IMG/VR virus record: IMGVR_UViG_3300047585_000016
Coordinates: 1-46,115 of that record
Source of the DNA: a virus
Direction: 5' to 3' (one strand)
Length of the DNA stretch: 46,115 nt
Each line of letters opens with the position of its first letter. Positions within the stretch are counted from its first letter, which is position 1. Below, one piece after another: positions 24,029 to 32,662 of this stretch. A model generated the notes under the pieces. The model was not told the origin of the DNA. It saw only the letters and a program-made list of their open reading frames with translations, and did not search any database. The translations under genes and the position numbers were made by a program.

Positions 24029-25372
24029 ATGCCCATACTCCCAACTGATCCGACAACCGGCCAATCTCAGCCCGCAGGCCAAGCGCTCGGCGACCTATTC
24101 GGCAACGTCAACCGTCCGCAGTTGACTGCGTTCGTAGCGAACTCCCAAGCGCGCAATGGTTTGGTGTCCGCGCAGACGCAGGACGCAATGGTCAAGGCGT
24201 CACAGGCGCAGGAACAGATGGAGGCATGGGATAAGATCAAAACTGATCTCATTGCGCAAGGTGCGCCGGAATCAGATGCCACTTTGGCGCGCGACGCTAT
24301 TGTGGGAGCAAACAATCACGATCCGGTCACGGCGTTGAAAACGGTCGCACAAGCAAAGTTAGGATATGGGAATCCTCAGAGCCAAGTTGCCGGGCAGCAG
24401 ATGTATGAAGGTAAACTTGCCGGCCCTGTCGCGGTGCCGGGTGAATCTGTAATGCCGGTTGCGCCGCCGGGCGGCTCTCCGTTCGGCGCTCCGCAGCAAA
24501 CGCCATTAGCCGCGGCGCAGACGCAAGAACAGCAAGCGCTAGCTGGATTGAATCAGACTAAAGATGCGGCTGGCGGCTTCGCTCCACACGCTCCACCCAT
24601 GGGCGCCGTATCACCGGAGGGACAGGCTGCACTCACTAAGGCAGTTCAAGAAGGGCGGCTGGATCCGACGCGAGTCAACAGCCGCTCCGCGCCGATACTT
24701 GCACAGATGGAATTACAAACGCCAGGCATGAATTTCAACCGACTACATGCAGATGCTGCGCTTCAGTCGAACGCCACATTCCAACAGCGTGCGATGAGCG
24801 TCGATATGCTGCCGGGGCTCTTGTCCAACGTGACATCATTGGGCAAAAAGCTCAACGGCGGTACGGGATACAACGATCTCAAGTCTGTCGGCGTAATGCA
24901 GCAATTTATGAATGGTCAGACGAATGATCCTGACTATACCGAGTATATGACCGCACGCAATGACACGCTGCTTCGGCTCGCGAGCGTGATGCGCGGTGTC
25001 GGCATGTCGGACCAGGCGCACACGGCAGAAGTTCAGGCAATGGCGCCCACGCTATCACCCGCCGCGCTTGACGCTTGGATGAAGGGCCAAATGTCAGTCG
25101 TATCGCCGCTACTCGAACGTCAGAGGCGCATCACTAATCTTGGTACGCCCGGCGGTGGCACTCCGGCGCCTAGCGCCGCCACTGCACCAGCTCCAGCTGC
25201 CGCACCGCCGACACCCTCCTTGGGTGACACGGTGCCGACGGTACAGGGCGCGGGCGGAGCGCCTACCGCGCCGGCATTGCCGACGTATGCCAATGAAGCC
25301 GCGGCACTTGCTGCGGGACACCATAAAGGTGATCGCGTCATAATTGGGGGACAATCGGGGACCTTGCAATAA
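24029..25372 (+). CDS. Internal virion (ejection) protein candidate, 447 aa
   Basis: Start at ATG 24029; the longer in-frame reading to 23849 runs through the previous gene. Mostly helical with Ala, Gln and Pro-rich linkers, a helical centre (NRLHADAALQSNATFQQRAM) and a proline-rich stretch near the end (APAPAAAPPTPSL). Its last 30 residues (AAALAAGHHKGDRVIIGGQS) could form a small compact unit. Position suggests a DNA-ejection protein. TAATG overlap with the next gene. Confidence 0.6.
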   Translation: MPILPTDPTTGQSQPAGQALGDLFGNVNRPQLTAFVANSQARNGLVSAQTQDAMVKASQAQEQMEAWDKIKTDLIAQGAPESDATLARDAIVGANNHDPVTALKTVAQAKLGYGNPQSQVAGQQMYEGKLAGPVAVPGESVMPVAPPGGSPFGAPQQTPLAAAQTQEQQALAGLNQTKDAAGGFAPHAPPMGAVSPEGQAALTKAVQEGRLDPTRVNSRSAPILAQMELQTPGMNFNRLHADAALQSNATFQQRAMSVDMLPGLLSNVTSLGKKLNGGTGYNDLKSVGVMQQFMNGQTNDPDYTEYMTARNDTLLRLASVMRGVGMSDQAHTAEVQAMAPTLSPAALDAWMKGQMSVVSPLLERQRRITNLGTPGGGTPAPSAATAPAPAAAPPTPSLGDTVPTVQGAGGAPTAPALPTYANEAAALAAGHHKGDRVIIGGQSGTLQ

Positions 25373-27042
25373 TGGCTTTCGTACCCGATCCACCCTCCAA
25401 GTTTGTGCCGGATGCACCGCCGCCCACGCCTGCGCCGCCGACGGTTGACCCAGTTCAGCAAGCAAACAATGACGCGGAGCACGAGAGGTTGCCCGGTGTC
25501 GGCGATCTCGTGGACATGATTCGAGGGGCACCTTCCCACATCATTCCGGCGCTCAAAGGAATGATTAATCAGCAGATGAATCCCTATGGCACCATTTTAG
25601 ATATGGCGCACACGGTTCACACCGCGCTTCAAAATCCGGAAGCAACAATATCAACTATCGGCTCGACATTGAGAAATGCGACGGGCGCTAATGAAGGGGC
25701 AAGCGCTCTTGGTTCGGCGTTAGCGGGAGGATTGGTCACTAAAGGTATTGGTGGACTAACGGGGGGCCTTGATGCAACAGGAGGCGCGGCAGCGGCGGCA
25801 GCGGCCGAAGCGGCAAGCCCGGCAGGGCAACTTGGACTTCGCTCCACGCAGGGACGTCCCATAGCGACTACTATCGCTGGTCCTTCCGCAGCCCCTACAC
25901 TAGCCGCTCAGAATCAGGCGGCGGCAACTACCGTCCTCGGTGCAGATGCAGGAGTCCCTCATGGCGTACGTGTTACTCCTACTTCTTTGGCGGCAGCACG
26001 CGTTGCGCCGGGTCAAGTGCTGGATGCTGGAGTTGCGTCTTTGCCTACTGTTCCTCTCAGTCCGGCGGCTCAAGCGCAAGTTGTTGCGGCGCGCGGCCCA
26101 GGAACAATCACGAAACCGACGCCGAATGTAGCAAGTCAGATTAACGACCTTGAAAGCAGCCTCTTATCGGGTGATCCTATCTCCGGCGAACAAGTCCGCA
26201 ATACGCGCAACTCTTTGAGTTCTGACGCCAACGCTGGCATGAACTCTGCTGATGCGGATACGCGGACAATTGCCAAGTACAAGCGCGCGCTCGTTGGCGC
26301 GTTGGACCAGCATGTAGAGGATACGCTGCCGACTAACGCGCCCGTTACCGCAGAGCAGATTCAGAACGCCCGCGCTACGAGCGCCAAGAATTACAACTTG
26401 CAGGATCTCATCGGCAAGGGTGGTGATATCGATTTGCAGGCACTTGCGGCAGAGCATAGAGCCAATCCGAACAAGTTTACAGGCAATACGGCCACTGTGG
26501 CACAGTTTGCGAGCGATCATCCGGAAGTCACTGGAGGCATCACCAATGCCAACCGGATATCGCCACCCAGCTTGGCTTCCGATGCGGCCCATATAAACAT
26601 AATCAACCCGCGCACGTGGGTTCAGCCGCTTATCGGCGCCGCGGGGCGCAGCAGCCTGCGCGGACCGGCTGGCGCTGCCCAAGGGATGGCAGAACAGGCG
26701 CCCGTGGCTGGGCTAGGCGGCGAATTCAACGTCGGACCGCAAACCGCCGGAGAAGCCCCAGGAGCGGCGATCCCGATGGGGCCACTATCTACACAAGGCA
26801 TAGCAGCCACTCCATTGACCCAAAAGCTGGGGGACAGGATGCCGGGGCAGCGTGGGGCCGTCGGCGCGCCGGTAGACATTGGTGGGCTCCGGCAGTTGAT
26901 GAACAACCCTCGGACGTACGGCGGTGGAGCGGCAGTCCCGAAAACCGCCGCGGAAACTGAACTGGAGAAGATACTGAAACAGCTCCAAGACGCCCCGCAC
27001 ACATTCTCAGGGGTCCCACTCGACCAGAGTTTCAGTCAGTGA
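25372..27042 (+). CDS. Internal virion (ejection) protein candidate, 556 aa
   Basis: 556 residues. Pro-rich start, a glycine- and alanine-rich hydrophobic stretch (residues about 105-150, with LGSALAGGLVTKGIGGLTGGL) that could insert into a membrane, then helical segments (NDLESSLLSGDPISGEQVRN ... RALVGALDQHVED) and a low-complexity end. The hydrophobic glycine zone plus helices fit a protein that forms part of the entry channel. Its stop overlaps the next GTG (GTGA). Confidence 0.6.
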   Translation: MAFVPDPPSKFVPDAPPPTPAPPTVDPVQQANNDAEHERLPGVGDLVDMIRGAPSHIIPALKGMINQQMNPYGTILDMAHTVHTALQNPEATISTIGSTLRNATGANEGASALGSALAGGLVTKGIGGLTGGLDATGGAAAAAAAEAASPAGQLGLRSTQGRPIATTIAGPSAAPTLAAQNQAAATTVLGADAGVPHGVRVTPTSLAAARVAPGQVLDAGVASLPTVPLSPAAQAQVVAARGPGTITKPTPNVASQINDLESSLLSGDPISGEQVRNTRNSLSSDANAGMNSADADTRTIAKYKRALVGALDQHVEDTLPTNAPVTAEQIQNARATSAKNYNLQDLIGKGGDIDLQALAAEHRANPNKFTGNTATVAQFASDHPEVTGGITNANRISPPSLASDAAHINIINPRTWVQPLIGAAGRSSLRGPAGAAQGMAEQAPVAGLGGEFNVGPQTAGEAPGAAIPMGPLSTQGIAATPLTQKLGDRMPGQRGAVGAPVDIGGLRQLMNNPRTYGGGAAVPKTAAETELEKILKQLQDAPHTFSGVPLDQSFSQ

Positions 27043-28634
27043 AGAAGGTCCAGCTCCCAGTCATCGGCGGAGTGCGCAAGGTGATCCAGGTGCCCGGCGC
27101 CGCGTCGGCTGGCACGACTATTGCAGAAGTGGGCTCGAGCACGATCACACTCGCGCAACTCGCCGCGGCCATCAATAACATCCTGAACAACACAGGCACC
27201 ACGACTCCGCCGGGCAACACTGCGCCGTCAGCCTCGCTGGTGCTCGGGCCAGGGTTGTCCGGCGGTGGCGTGCTCATTGGCAACGTGCCGCTTCGCCTCA
27301 CCGCGCCCATCCCGGCGCTGCTCGCAGAGGATGGCGCGGATGGCGATCTAGGGCCGCCGGGGCCGCGCGGCCCAGCCGGCGCGGTCGGTGCAACCGGACC
27401 ACAAGGCCCTGCAGGCACAGGAACCGGCGGCAGCGGCGGCATGGGCACACTGATGATGTTTGTGCCGGAAGACACATCCTACGATGACTTCCTCATACCG
27501 GGGCCACCGGGGGCGGCTGGTGCGGTGGGTGCGCAAGGTCCACAAGGTCCACAAGGCATACCTGGTACAGGCGGCAGCGGTTCAGGTGGCGGATCGAACA
27601 TGATCCCCGATGAGCCGATGCAAGATGACGGGCTGATGGTTTATCCGCCCTCCTATATTGAGAATTTACGCACCTCAAATCTACTCCTTAACAACATCGT
27701 CGCTAACGGCAGCATCACGTTAACCACGAACGGGCCAATTACTTTTGTAGGTAGCAGCCCTAAAATTTTTACTTCTGGTTCCGGCGCTACACTATCTATT
27801 GCGGCATCCAACACCAATATCGCGGCCGGCAGCACTACGATTTTCACGGTGGGAAATACCGGAGTAATCGCGCAAAACGCGAACAACGGCAGTCCTACGT
27901 TAGAAGTGCTGGGGCAAGCCGTGGCAGGACAAACGAAAGGGCTATTCGTCCGATCGGGTGTTACAAGCACCGACTACGCGGTACAGGTCATCAACAATGC
28001 TCAATCGCTTCAGTTCTTTGAAATTTTTGGCGACGGCGGCGTAACCATTGGTGCCGCCGCCACGGTGAACAAAGGGCCCGGCACGCTTAATGTGCAGAAT
28101 GGCGGAAGTCTTGGCGGCTTTTCGATTTCGACGCAGGGCATAGCTATACTTGCCACGCCCGCCATAAGCACCGCAACGCCTCTTACTATCTACGGTGCCT
28201 CTGGCGCATCCGCCCTCGACGTCAATGCCTCCGTATCTACCGGAAACTCCTACGGATTCGTTATCAGTGGAGGTACAAACAGCAGCGATTTTGCCTTTGA
28301 TGTGCAGAACGCAGCAGGGACTATAGGTTTTATGCTGGTGCGCGGTGACGGCGGAATTTTGATCGCCAATCCGACCGGCGGCGATTTGGGGCTGGGGACT
28401 ATCAACGCGCAGAATGGATTATTTGTTAATGGTGTAGGACTGACCGCCGCGGGCGCGTTGACTCTTTCCGGCGCAACACCCGCAGTGACAGCCGGTCAAA
28501 CTGCTCTAGGTACAACCACAACCGCAACTGTGATCACAACCGCTGGCGGTATAGCGTTGCCGACGCTCGCAAGTACGTTTTGGGTAGTCAATGTTAACGG
28601 GGTGAAGTATGGGGTTCCCTGCTTTGCGCTTTAG
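27039..28634 (+). CDS. Fibre protein with two collagen-like stretches
   Basis: 531 residues from GTG 27039. Residues about 107-130 (GPPGPRGPAGAVGATGPQGP) and 155-178 (GPPGAAGAVGAQGPQGPQG) are Gly-X-Y triplets that form collagen-like triple helices and imply a trimer. The C-terminal two thirds is repetitive beta sequence (VSTGNSYGFVISGG, GDGGILIANPTGGDLGLG) like a beta-prism or beta-helix fibre shaft. This is the likely tail fibre or spike. The end (WVVNVNGVKYGVPCFAL) is probably a small cap. Confidence 0.75.
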   Translation: MKKVQLPVIGGVRKVIQVPGAASAGTTIAEVGSSTITLAQLAAAINNILNNTGTTTPPGNTAPSASLVLGPGLSGGGVLIGNVPLRLTAPIPALLAEDGADGDLGPPGPRGPAGAVGATGPQGPAGTGTGGSGGMGTLMMFVPEDTSYDDFLIPGPPGAAGAVGAQGPQGPQGIPGTGGSGSGGGSNMIPDEPMQDDGLMVYPPSYIENLRTSNLLLNNIVANGSITLTTNGPITFVGSSPKIFTSGSGATLSIAASNTNIAAGSTTIFTVGNTGVIAQNANNGSPTLEVLGQAVAGQTKGLFVRSGVTSTDYAVQVINNAQSLQFFEIFGDGGVTIGAAATVNKGPGTLNVQNGGSLGGFSISTQGIAILATPAISTATPLTIYGASGASALDVNASVSTGNSYGFVISGGTNSSDFAFDVQNAAGTIGFMLVRGDGGILIANPTGGDLGLGTINAQNGLFVNGVGLTAAGALTLSGATPAVTAGQTALGTTTTATVITTAGGIALPTLASTFWVVNVNGVKYGVPCFAL

Positions 28635-28669
28635 TGTTATTATCTATTTGTCAATAGGGGCTATAGACC

Positions 28670-29053
28670 ATGCAAAATAAAATTCTGAACTTTGAGTCAG
28701 CGGTACTCGCTACGCTGTCGTCCGTCGCGGGCGGCAACTTGTTGAACTGCTTTACGTCTGCAACGCCTGCCCCAGTGGGGTACACGTTCACGCAGCCGTA
28801 CATCATCTTGAAGCACGTTCACGCTGTCAATTTACTGTCTACATCAGCCGCATTCATTTCACTTTTCAAAGGTGCAACCGGCTCCCAGTTGGCCACCCAA
28901 GCGTGGGAGTGGACTAGCGTCTCGATCCCGGCCAGCTCGTATATCGACTGGTATGGTCAACACCGCTTTGACTCGGCTGACTTCTTAACCGGCGTGTGCA
29001 ATCTATCGACTGCCATCGTGATCAACATGGACGGGGAGATTGGATTGTCATGA
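28670..29053 (+). CDS. Virion-associated hypothetical protein (127 aa)
   Basis: AGGGG precedes ATG 28670. Beta-type protein (YIILKHVHAVNLLSTSAAFISLFKGATG) that may be a small jelly roll, placed right after the fibre gene. Could be a fibre-associated cap or chaperone; no family recognised. ATGA overlap with the next gene. Confidence 0.55.
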   Translation: MQNKILNFESAVLATLSSVAGGNLLNCFTSATPAPVGYTFTQPYIILKHVHAVNLLSTSAAFISLFKGATGSQLATQAWEWTSVSIPASSYIDWYGQHRFDSADFLTGVCNLSTAIVINMDGEIGLS

Positions 29054-29415
29054 GTAAAATTTACGTCGCCGAGTACGTCGATCTTGCTGGCTGCATGGAC
29101 GGATCGGTTGTCATCATGCCCGAGCCGCCGACCGTTGAATATCAGGTCATTGTCTCGGCTGCGTCCAGCGGCGCGGCTACTCCCTTCCTGCCGTCTACTA
29201 AGTTCATTGAGGTCAGCACTGATACCACGTGTTCTATCGTGATCGGTCTCTTCCCGGGCGTGATTGGCACAGGCACCGCTCTTCTGACGAATAAGCGACT
29301 TTTTGCCAACGAACGTCTGATCATGCGTGTGCCGCCGGCAGTGTCGCCGCAGATGACGGGGAATAGCTTTACGGCCCCGGCTAAGTACGCGATCTTCACG
29401 ACTGCGAACGTGTGA
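29050..29415 (+). CDS. Virion-associated hypothetical protein (121 aa)
   Basis: Start ATG 29050 in an ATGA overlap. Begins MSKIYVAEYVDLAGCMDGS and continues as beta-type sequence with a VPP near the end. Proteins beginning MSKIYVAEYAGL occur next to phage tail and lysis genes in my recall; function unknown. TGATG overlap with the holin candidate. Confidence 0.55.
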   Translation: MSKIYVAEYVDLAGCMDGSVVIMPEPPTVEYQVIVSAASSGAATPFLPSTKFIEVSTDTTCSIVIGLFPGVIGTGTALLTNKRLFANERLIMRVPPAVSPQMTGNSFTAPAKYAIFTTANV

Positions 29416-29594
29416 TGGATATCCGCGATTGGATAGTCATAGTCAGCATGGTGGCGATCCAGCTCGCCGCGACAGGCTTCCTCTTCCGGTATCCGGACGC
29501 GGTGAATTTTGCGACGTGGGCAGGAGTGTGCGGGACCCTAACAGGTGTCTACCATCTCCTGGTGATTCGAGACTCGAAGATTAAGGACGCATAA
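29415..29594 (+). CDS. Holin candidate 1
   Basis: 59 residues from ATG 29415 (TGATG overlap). Two membrane spans are visible: IVIVSMVAIQLAATGFLF and FATWAGVCGTLTGVYHLLVI, joined by a short turn, with a charged C-terminus (RDSKIKDA). Two-span small proteins just before the spanins and endolysin are typical class II holins, which open the inner membrane at lysis time. Confidence 0.65.
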   Translation: MDIRDWIVIVSMVAIQLAATGFLFRYPDAVNFATWAGVCGTLTGVYHLLVIRDSKIKDA

Positions 29595-30094
29595 TGGGCG
29601 CATTGCTGGCATTAATTCCTCTTAAGGATTGGCTCTACGGCGGTGCCATCGTTGCGCTTATTGCGTTTGGCGTTCACGAGCGCAATCACCTGATCGCCGA
29701 GGGGCAACAGCACGAAATTGCGGCGCTGAAAACCTCCAGCGAACAACTCCAGAAACAGACCGCGGCGCAAACCGCAACCCTTCAAGCAAAAGCCACTATG
29801 GCGGAACAAGCGTATGAAAAAGAAGTACTTGCTAATAGCAATCAGCCTCCTGTGCAGCCTGTACGGCTGTGCGTCGCTGCAGCCCGTAGCGGTGGCGTCA
29901 TGCCCGATGCAGGCGCCAAAGTCGCCGGAAATGTTGTCCCCGGCGCCGTCGCCGGCAGCGTTCAGCCTGTGTCTGCGGGAAATCCTGGCAGTGGGTCAGG
30001 GATTGCAGGTCCAGATATCAGCCAGTTGCTCCAAGCTCTTGCTGCTCGTGCAGACCAAGTGAGTGCCGCGCTGCGGGAGTTTCAATCGCGATGA
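29594..30094 (+). CDS. Inner-membrane spanin (Rz-like)
   Basis: 166 residues. One N-terminal membrane span (LYGGAIVALIAFGVHERN), then a periplasmic coiled coil (LKTSSEQLQKQTAAQTATLQ) of Gln and Ala-rich heptads. The C-terminal half is glycine-rich. An outer-membrane spanin is encoded within it in another frame. The pair fuses inner and outer membranes at the end of lysis. TAATG overlap with the holin candidate. Confidence 0.8.
   Translation: MGALLALIPLKDWLYGGAIVALIAFGVHERNHLIAEGQQHEIAALKTSSEQLQKQTAAQTATLQAKATMAEQAYEKEVLANSNQPPVQPVRLCVAAARSGGVMPDAGAKVAGNVVPGAVAGSVQPVSAGNPGSGSGIAGPDISQLLQALAARADQVSAALREFQSR
29814..30062 (+). CDS. Outer-membrane spanin lipoprotein (Rz1-like), nested
   Basis: 82 residues, wholly inside the inner-membrane spanin gene in a different frame. 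A basic start (MKKKYLLIAISLLCSLYGC) ends in a lipobox LYGC with cysteine 19; the mature part is proline-rich at first (MQAPKSPEMLSPAPSPA), as in Rz1 proteins. The nested order is the same as in phage lambda-type spanins. The lipid anchor would place it in the outer membrane. Confidence 0.85.
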   Translation: MKKKYLLIAISLLCSLYGCASLQPVAVASCPMQAPKSPEMLSPAPSPAAFSLCLREILAVGQGLQVQISASCSKLLLLVQTK

Positions 30095-30261
30095 GTAGTA
30101 AATCTGAACTTATGGGTGTTGGCGCCATTGGAACCGGAGGACTAGCCGCAATGGGGCACTTCTGCGAGATGATTCAGCCGATTCTGGCAGATATATCATA
30201 TGCCGTGGCCATAATCGTGGGTATCTGGACTGCTTGGCACATGATCCGCAAGGAGCCGTGA
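30091..30261 (+). CDS. Small membrane protein, holin or antiholin candidate 2
   Basis: 56 residues; ATG 30091 overlaps the spanin stop (ATGA) and its TGA overlaps the endolysin ATG (TGATG). A glycine-rich hydrophobic N-terminal part (MGVGAIGTGGLAAMGHF) and a membrane span ISYAVAIIVGIWTAWHMI are visible. With 29415-29594 this gives two holin-like proteins, one of which may be a regulator of timing. Confidence 0.6.
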   Translation: MSSKSELMGVGAIGTGGLAAMGHFCEMIQPILADISYAVAIIVGIWTAWHMIRKEP

Positions 30262-30683
30262 TGCTCGGCCTTGCAGGCAAGACCCTCATTCAGAACTTCG
30301 AGCGCCTCAGACTCGAAGCCTACCAGGACCCGCAGGGCGTCTGGACGATCGGCTGGGGCCATACACCGGCCGCGGAGGGTGATACCTGTACGCCGGAACA
30401 GGCCGACGCATGGTTTGCAACCGACGTAAGCTGGGCCTGCCGGGCGATCATGTACCTAGTGGATATCGCCCTCACCCAGAACGAGTTCGACGCCCTGGTG
30501 AGCTTCGTATTCAACGTGGGGCGTGGTTCCTTCGCCGATTCGACCTTGCTGAAGCTCTTGAACGCTAGGGACATACCTGGCGCGGCGGCTCAGATCTTGG
30601 AGTGGGACCATATCAACGGTGTAGTGAACCTTGGGCTAGTCAGGCGGCGCCGCGCGGAACAAGCCTTGTTTCTGACTCAGTAG
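30261..30683 (+). CDS. Endolysin, T4-lysozyme-type (GH24) muramidase
   Basis: 140 residues from ATG 30261; AAGGAG lies just upstream and an earlier in-frame start at 30234 overlaps the preceding gene. Catalytic motif NFERLRLEAYQDPQGVWTIG (Glu 13 region, Asp 22 region) followed by WGHT, the Glu-Asp-Thr pattern of GH24 muramidases, which cut the glycan chain of peptidoglycan. FNVGRGSFADSTLLKLLN is the second family motif. There is no signal peptide, so export depends on a holin. Confidence 0.93.
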   Translation: MLGLAGKTLIQNFERLRLEAYQDPQGVWTIGWGHTPAAEGDTCTPEQADAWFATDVSWACRAIMYLVDIALTQNEFDALVSFVFNVGRGSFADSTLLKLLNARDIPGAAAQILEWDHINGVVNLGLVRRRRAEQALFLTQ

Positions 30684-30784
30684 TCGTCCCCGTCTCCCGA
30701 ACCCTCGCGCGACGCCTCATCGTCACAAGACTCATCGTACTCGTGATGGTCGCAATCCGGCGCGCATGTGATGGGTTTTGGCAT
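30677..30784 (-). CDS. Possible Cys/His-rich micro-protein (35 aa)
   Basis: ATG 30784 to TGA 30677, overlapping the end of the endolysin gene on the other strand. It contains CAPDCDHHEYDESC, a metal-binding-like cluster, and an acidic tail. It lies directly after a terminator-like hairpin, which argues against strong expression. Kept because the Cys/His spacing is unlike random sequence. Confidence 0.35.
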   Translation of the reverse strand: MPKPITCAPDCDHHEYDESCDDEASREGSGDGDDY

Positions 30785-30823
30785 GAGAAAAGGCTACTCC
30801 GTGCTGCACCGCGGTAGGTAGCC
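30785..30823 (-). terminator. Putative terminator of the leftward replication block
   Basis: Read leftward, ggctac (30823-30818) and gtagcc (30797-30792) form a stem with an inner GC-rich hairpin, followed by ttttct. It starts 10 bases past the stop of the last replication gene, at the point where the two transcription blocks converge. Confidence 0.5.
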
Positions 30824-30832
30824 GATTTACCA

Positions 30833-31990
30833 TCATGGGACGAAAATACCTCGCGCCACCTCACCGGCGGTCCGGCTGTAGGTCATGCTGGTCGCTTGGC
30901 GCTTGGAGAGCCAGCCGCCGCGGGCTGCGTAGGCGTCCGGGGCGGCAAGTGTGGGGTGCTGGATGATCTTGCACCCGGAGCGCTCTTCTTCCTTGACGTG
31001 GTGCTTGTGGCCCGTGTGGATGTAGACGTAGGGGCATTGGCCCCACTGCTCCCGAAACTGCGCAGAGAATAGCTCGCCCAAAGACGTGAGTTTCGCGAGA
31101 TGGCCATGGTAGAAACCTAGCAGCGTTTTACCGTGTTGGTGGACCGTGTAGGGGTTGGGTGACATGTCAACGTGCACGCGCGGGTTCTTCTCATAAAGCT
31201 GCGAGAACAGCACGCGGAGCCACACACTGCCCGCCGGGTCGTGGTTGCCTTCCTTCATCTGGACATGTACTTCAGCATGCTTCGTGAGTGCGTGCTCGAT
31301 CACCCGGCGCAAGATTTTAACAGCAACTTGAACCATCTTCTGGTAGCGGGAGTCCGCATCTAGGACATGGTGACTGGTCGGCGTCATCGGCGTCAGCGAG
31401 TCGATATGGAGAAAGTCCCCAAGTTGATTCACTATCCCAACGGCTGACGCCGGGGCCGAATCGATCATGCGAATGAGCGTCTGCGTTAAGCACACTTCGG
31501 CTATCTCTAGATCCCAATCGCCTCCTGTCTCTTTGTCCCATGCGAGCATTCCTACATGACAATCGGTTAACGTATACAACGTAGCAAGATCGGCTTCGGT
31601 TGACTTAGGCGCTTTGATCTTGACTATTGGCTCCAACTCCTCGCACATCGCGGCAAGCGCGGCACGCTGAATTTCTTCTTGCTGCGCTAGATCCTGCTTG
31701 GTCTTCACCCACTGAAGTTTCGCTTTACCGTCCTCGCCGTAAAGGGTGGACGTGCCGCGGAGGGCCATGCCTGGGCCGGCCGCCGCCTGATCGCCAACAA
31801 TCAGGGCCTGACATTTAGGCTGAATGCCGCGCGCTTGTGCTAGTCGGTTACGATCACTTATGGCATTGCGCGACATACCTAGGGCTCGCGCCCCGGCCGC
31901 GATAGACCCGTGCATGGCTATCGCATCAACGGTCTCTTGAAGCTGTTCATTAGTGAGTTTCTTAGGAGAACCATTTGGATTGTGTGCCAA
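30833..31990 (-). CDS. Helix-turn-helix metallophosphoesterase
   Basis: 385 residues from TTG 31990, with AAGGA 6 bases upstream. Residues about 12-55 form a helix-turn-helix (LQETVDAIAMHGSIAAGARALGMSR). From about 140 the calcineurin-like phosphoesterase motifs follow: LTDCHVGM (DxH), LGDFLHID (GD), KEGNHD (GNHD), FYHGH and THTGHKHH-like HTGHKHH. Two metal ions would be bound. DNA-binding plus phosphoesterase suggests action on nucleic acid or signalling nucleotides. I recall such fusions in phages, without known substrate. Confidence 0.85.
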   Translation of the reverse strand: MAHNPNGSPKKLTNEQLQETVDAIAMHGSIAAGARALGMSRNAISDRNRLAQARGIQPKCQALIVGDQAAAGPGMALRGTSTLYGEDGKAKLQWVKTKQDLAQQEEIQRAALAAMCEELEPIVKIKAPKSTEADLATLYTLTDCHVGMLAWDKETGGDWDLEIAEVCLTQTLIRMIDSAPASAVGIVNQLGDFLHIDSLTPMTPTSHHVLDADSRYQKMVQVAVKILRRVIEHALTKHAEVHVQMKEGNHDPAGSVWLRVLFSQLYEKNPRVHVDMSPNPYTVHQHGKTLLGFYHGHLAKLTSLGELFSAQFREQWGQCPYVYIHTGHKHHVKEEERSGCKIIQHPTLAAPDAYAARGGWLSKRQATSMTYSRTAGEVARGIFVP

Positions 31991-31999
31991 TTGAATTCC

Positions 32000-32185
32000 T
32001 TATGAGGGGTTGAATTCGTCGCCGAGAGATTTCTTTTTCTTCGCCTTCGCGGGTAGCGATGGGTTGCCGGCAGCCTTATCAGCCGCAATGAAGTCTGCAC
32101 CTACCGACTTAGGAATGCCGAGCGTGCTGTTGCCGCTCTTTGCGGCGAACATAGCTTTTTGCTGTTGGCGACTAACGTCCGGCAT
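32000..32185 (-). CDS. Small basic conserved phage protein (61 aa)
   Basis: ATG 32185 is preferred to 32230 because the [13 protein letters not shown] start is the family pattern I recall and it limits the overlap with the upstream gene to 14 bases. Lysine-rich tail ([13 protein letters not shown]). Often near capsid or replication genes; function unknown. Confidence 0.6.
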   Translation of the reverse strand: MPDVSRQQQKAMFAAKSGNSTLGIPKSVGADFIAADKAAGNPSLPAKAKKKKSLGDEFNPS

Positions 32186-32453
32186 TGAACTCGTTTCCGA
32201 GTCCTGATGCGTCATTAACTTGCTGATCAATCTGGTGACCGCGTGAAGCGAGTTGCTGACCGGGCTTGGTGTTACCCATAAGCGCTTTGATCATCTGCAC
32301 GAGCGCATCGGCAAAGCCGCCTTGCTGTGCCTGGACGGGTGCGGGCTGTGCGGGCGGAGGCGGCGCTGATGGGCTAGCCTGCGGACTGAACGCACTCATA
32401 GTGGGCGGTGCGGCTTGGATGGTGCCATCCGGATTGACCATTGGATTCGGCAT
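32172..32453 (-). CDS. Hypothetical proline-rich protein (93 aa)
   Basis: Begins [20 protein letters not shown], proline-rich and probably disordered up to residue 45, then one amphipathic helix ([16 protein letters not shown]). ATG 32453 overlaps the previous stop (TAATG). No family recognised. Confidence 0.55.
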   Translation of the reverse strand: MPNPMVNPDGTIQAAPPTMSAFSPQASPSAPPPPAQPAPVQAQQGGFADALVQMIKALMGNTKPGQQLASRGHQIDQQVNDASGLGNEFNAGR

Positions 32454-32662
32454 TAAAATGATTCCCCGAGTGGCTTGCTGATCCCTAACTTGCGGCGCGC
32501 AGTGGCTTTGATCGATGCCTCTTTAGACTTCGAGATATTGCCGGCACGCTCAGAGCGCGTGGCGCCACCAATGGCGAGCCGCTGGTGCTTCGCATCGTTC
32601 ATCGGGAAGCCTTTTTTGCCTTTCGGGCCGCCACCTTGAAAATCACCCTTGGGGTCTGCCAT
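32453..32662 (-). CDS. Small basic protein (69 aa)
   Basis: GGAGGA precedes ATG 32662. Glycine- and lysine-rich start (GDFQGGGPKGKKGFP) and a basic helical end (SIKATARRKLGISK). Probably nucleic-acid-binding by composition only. Overlaps the previous gene by 20 bases. Confidence 0.55.
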   Translation of the reverse strand: MADPKGDFQGGGPKGKKGFPMNDAKHQRLAIGGATRSERAGNISKSKEASIKATARRKLGISKPLGESF

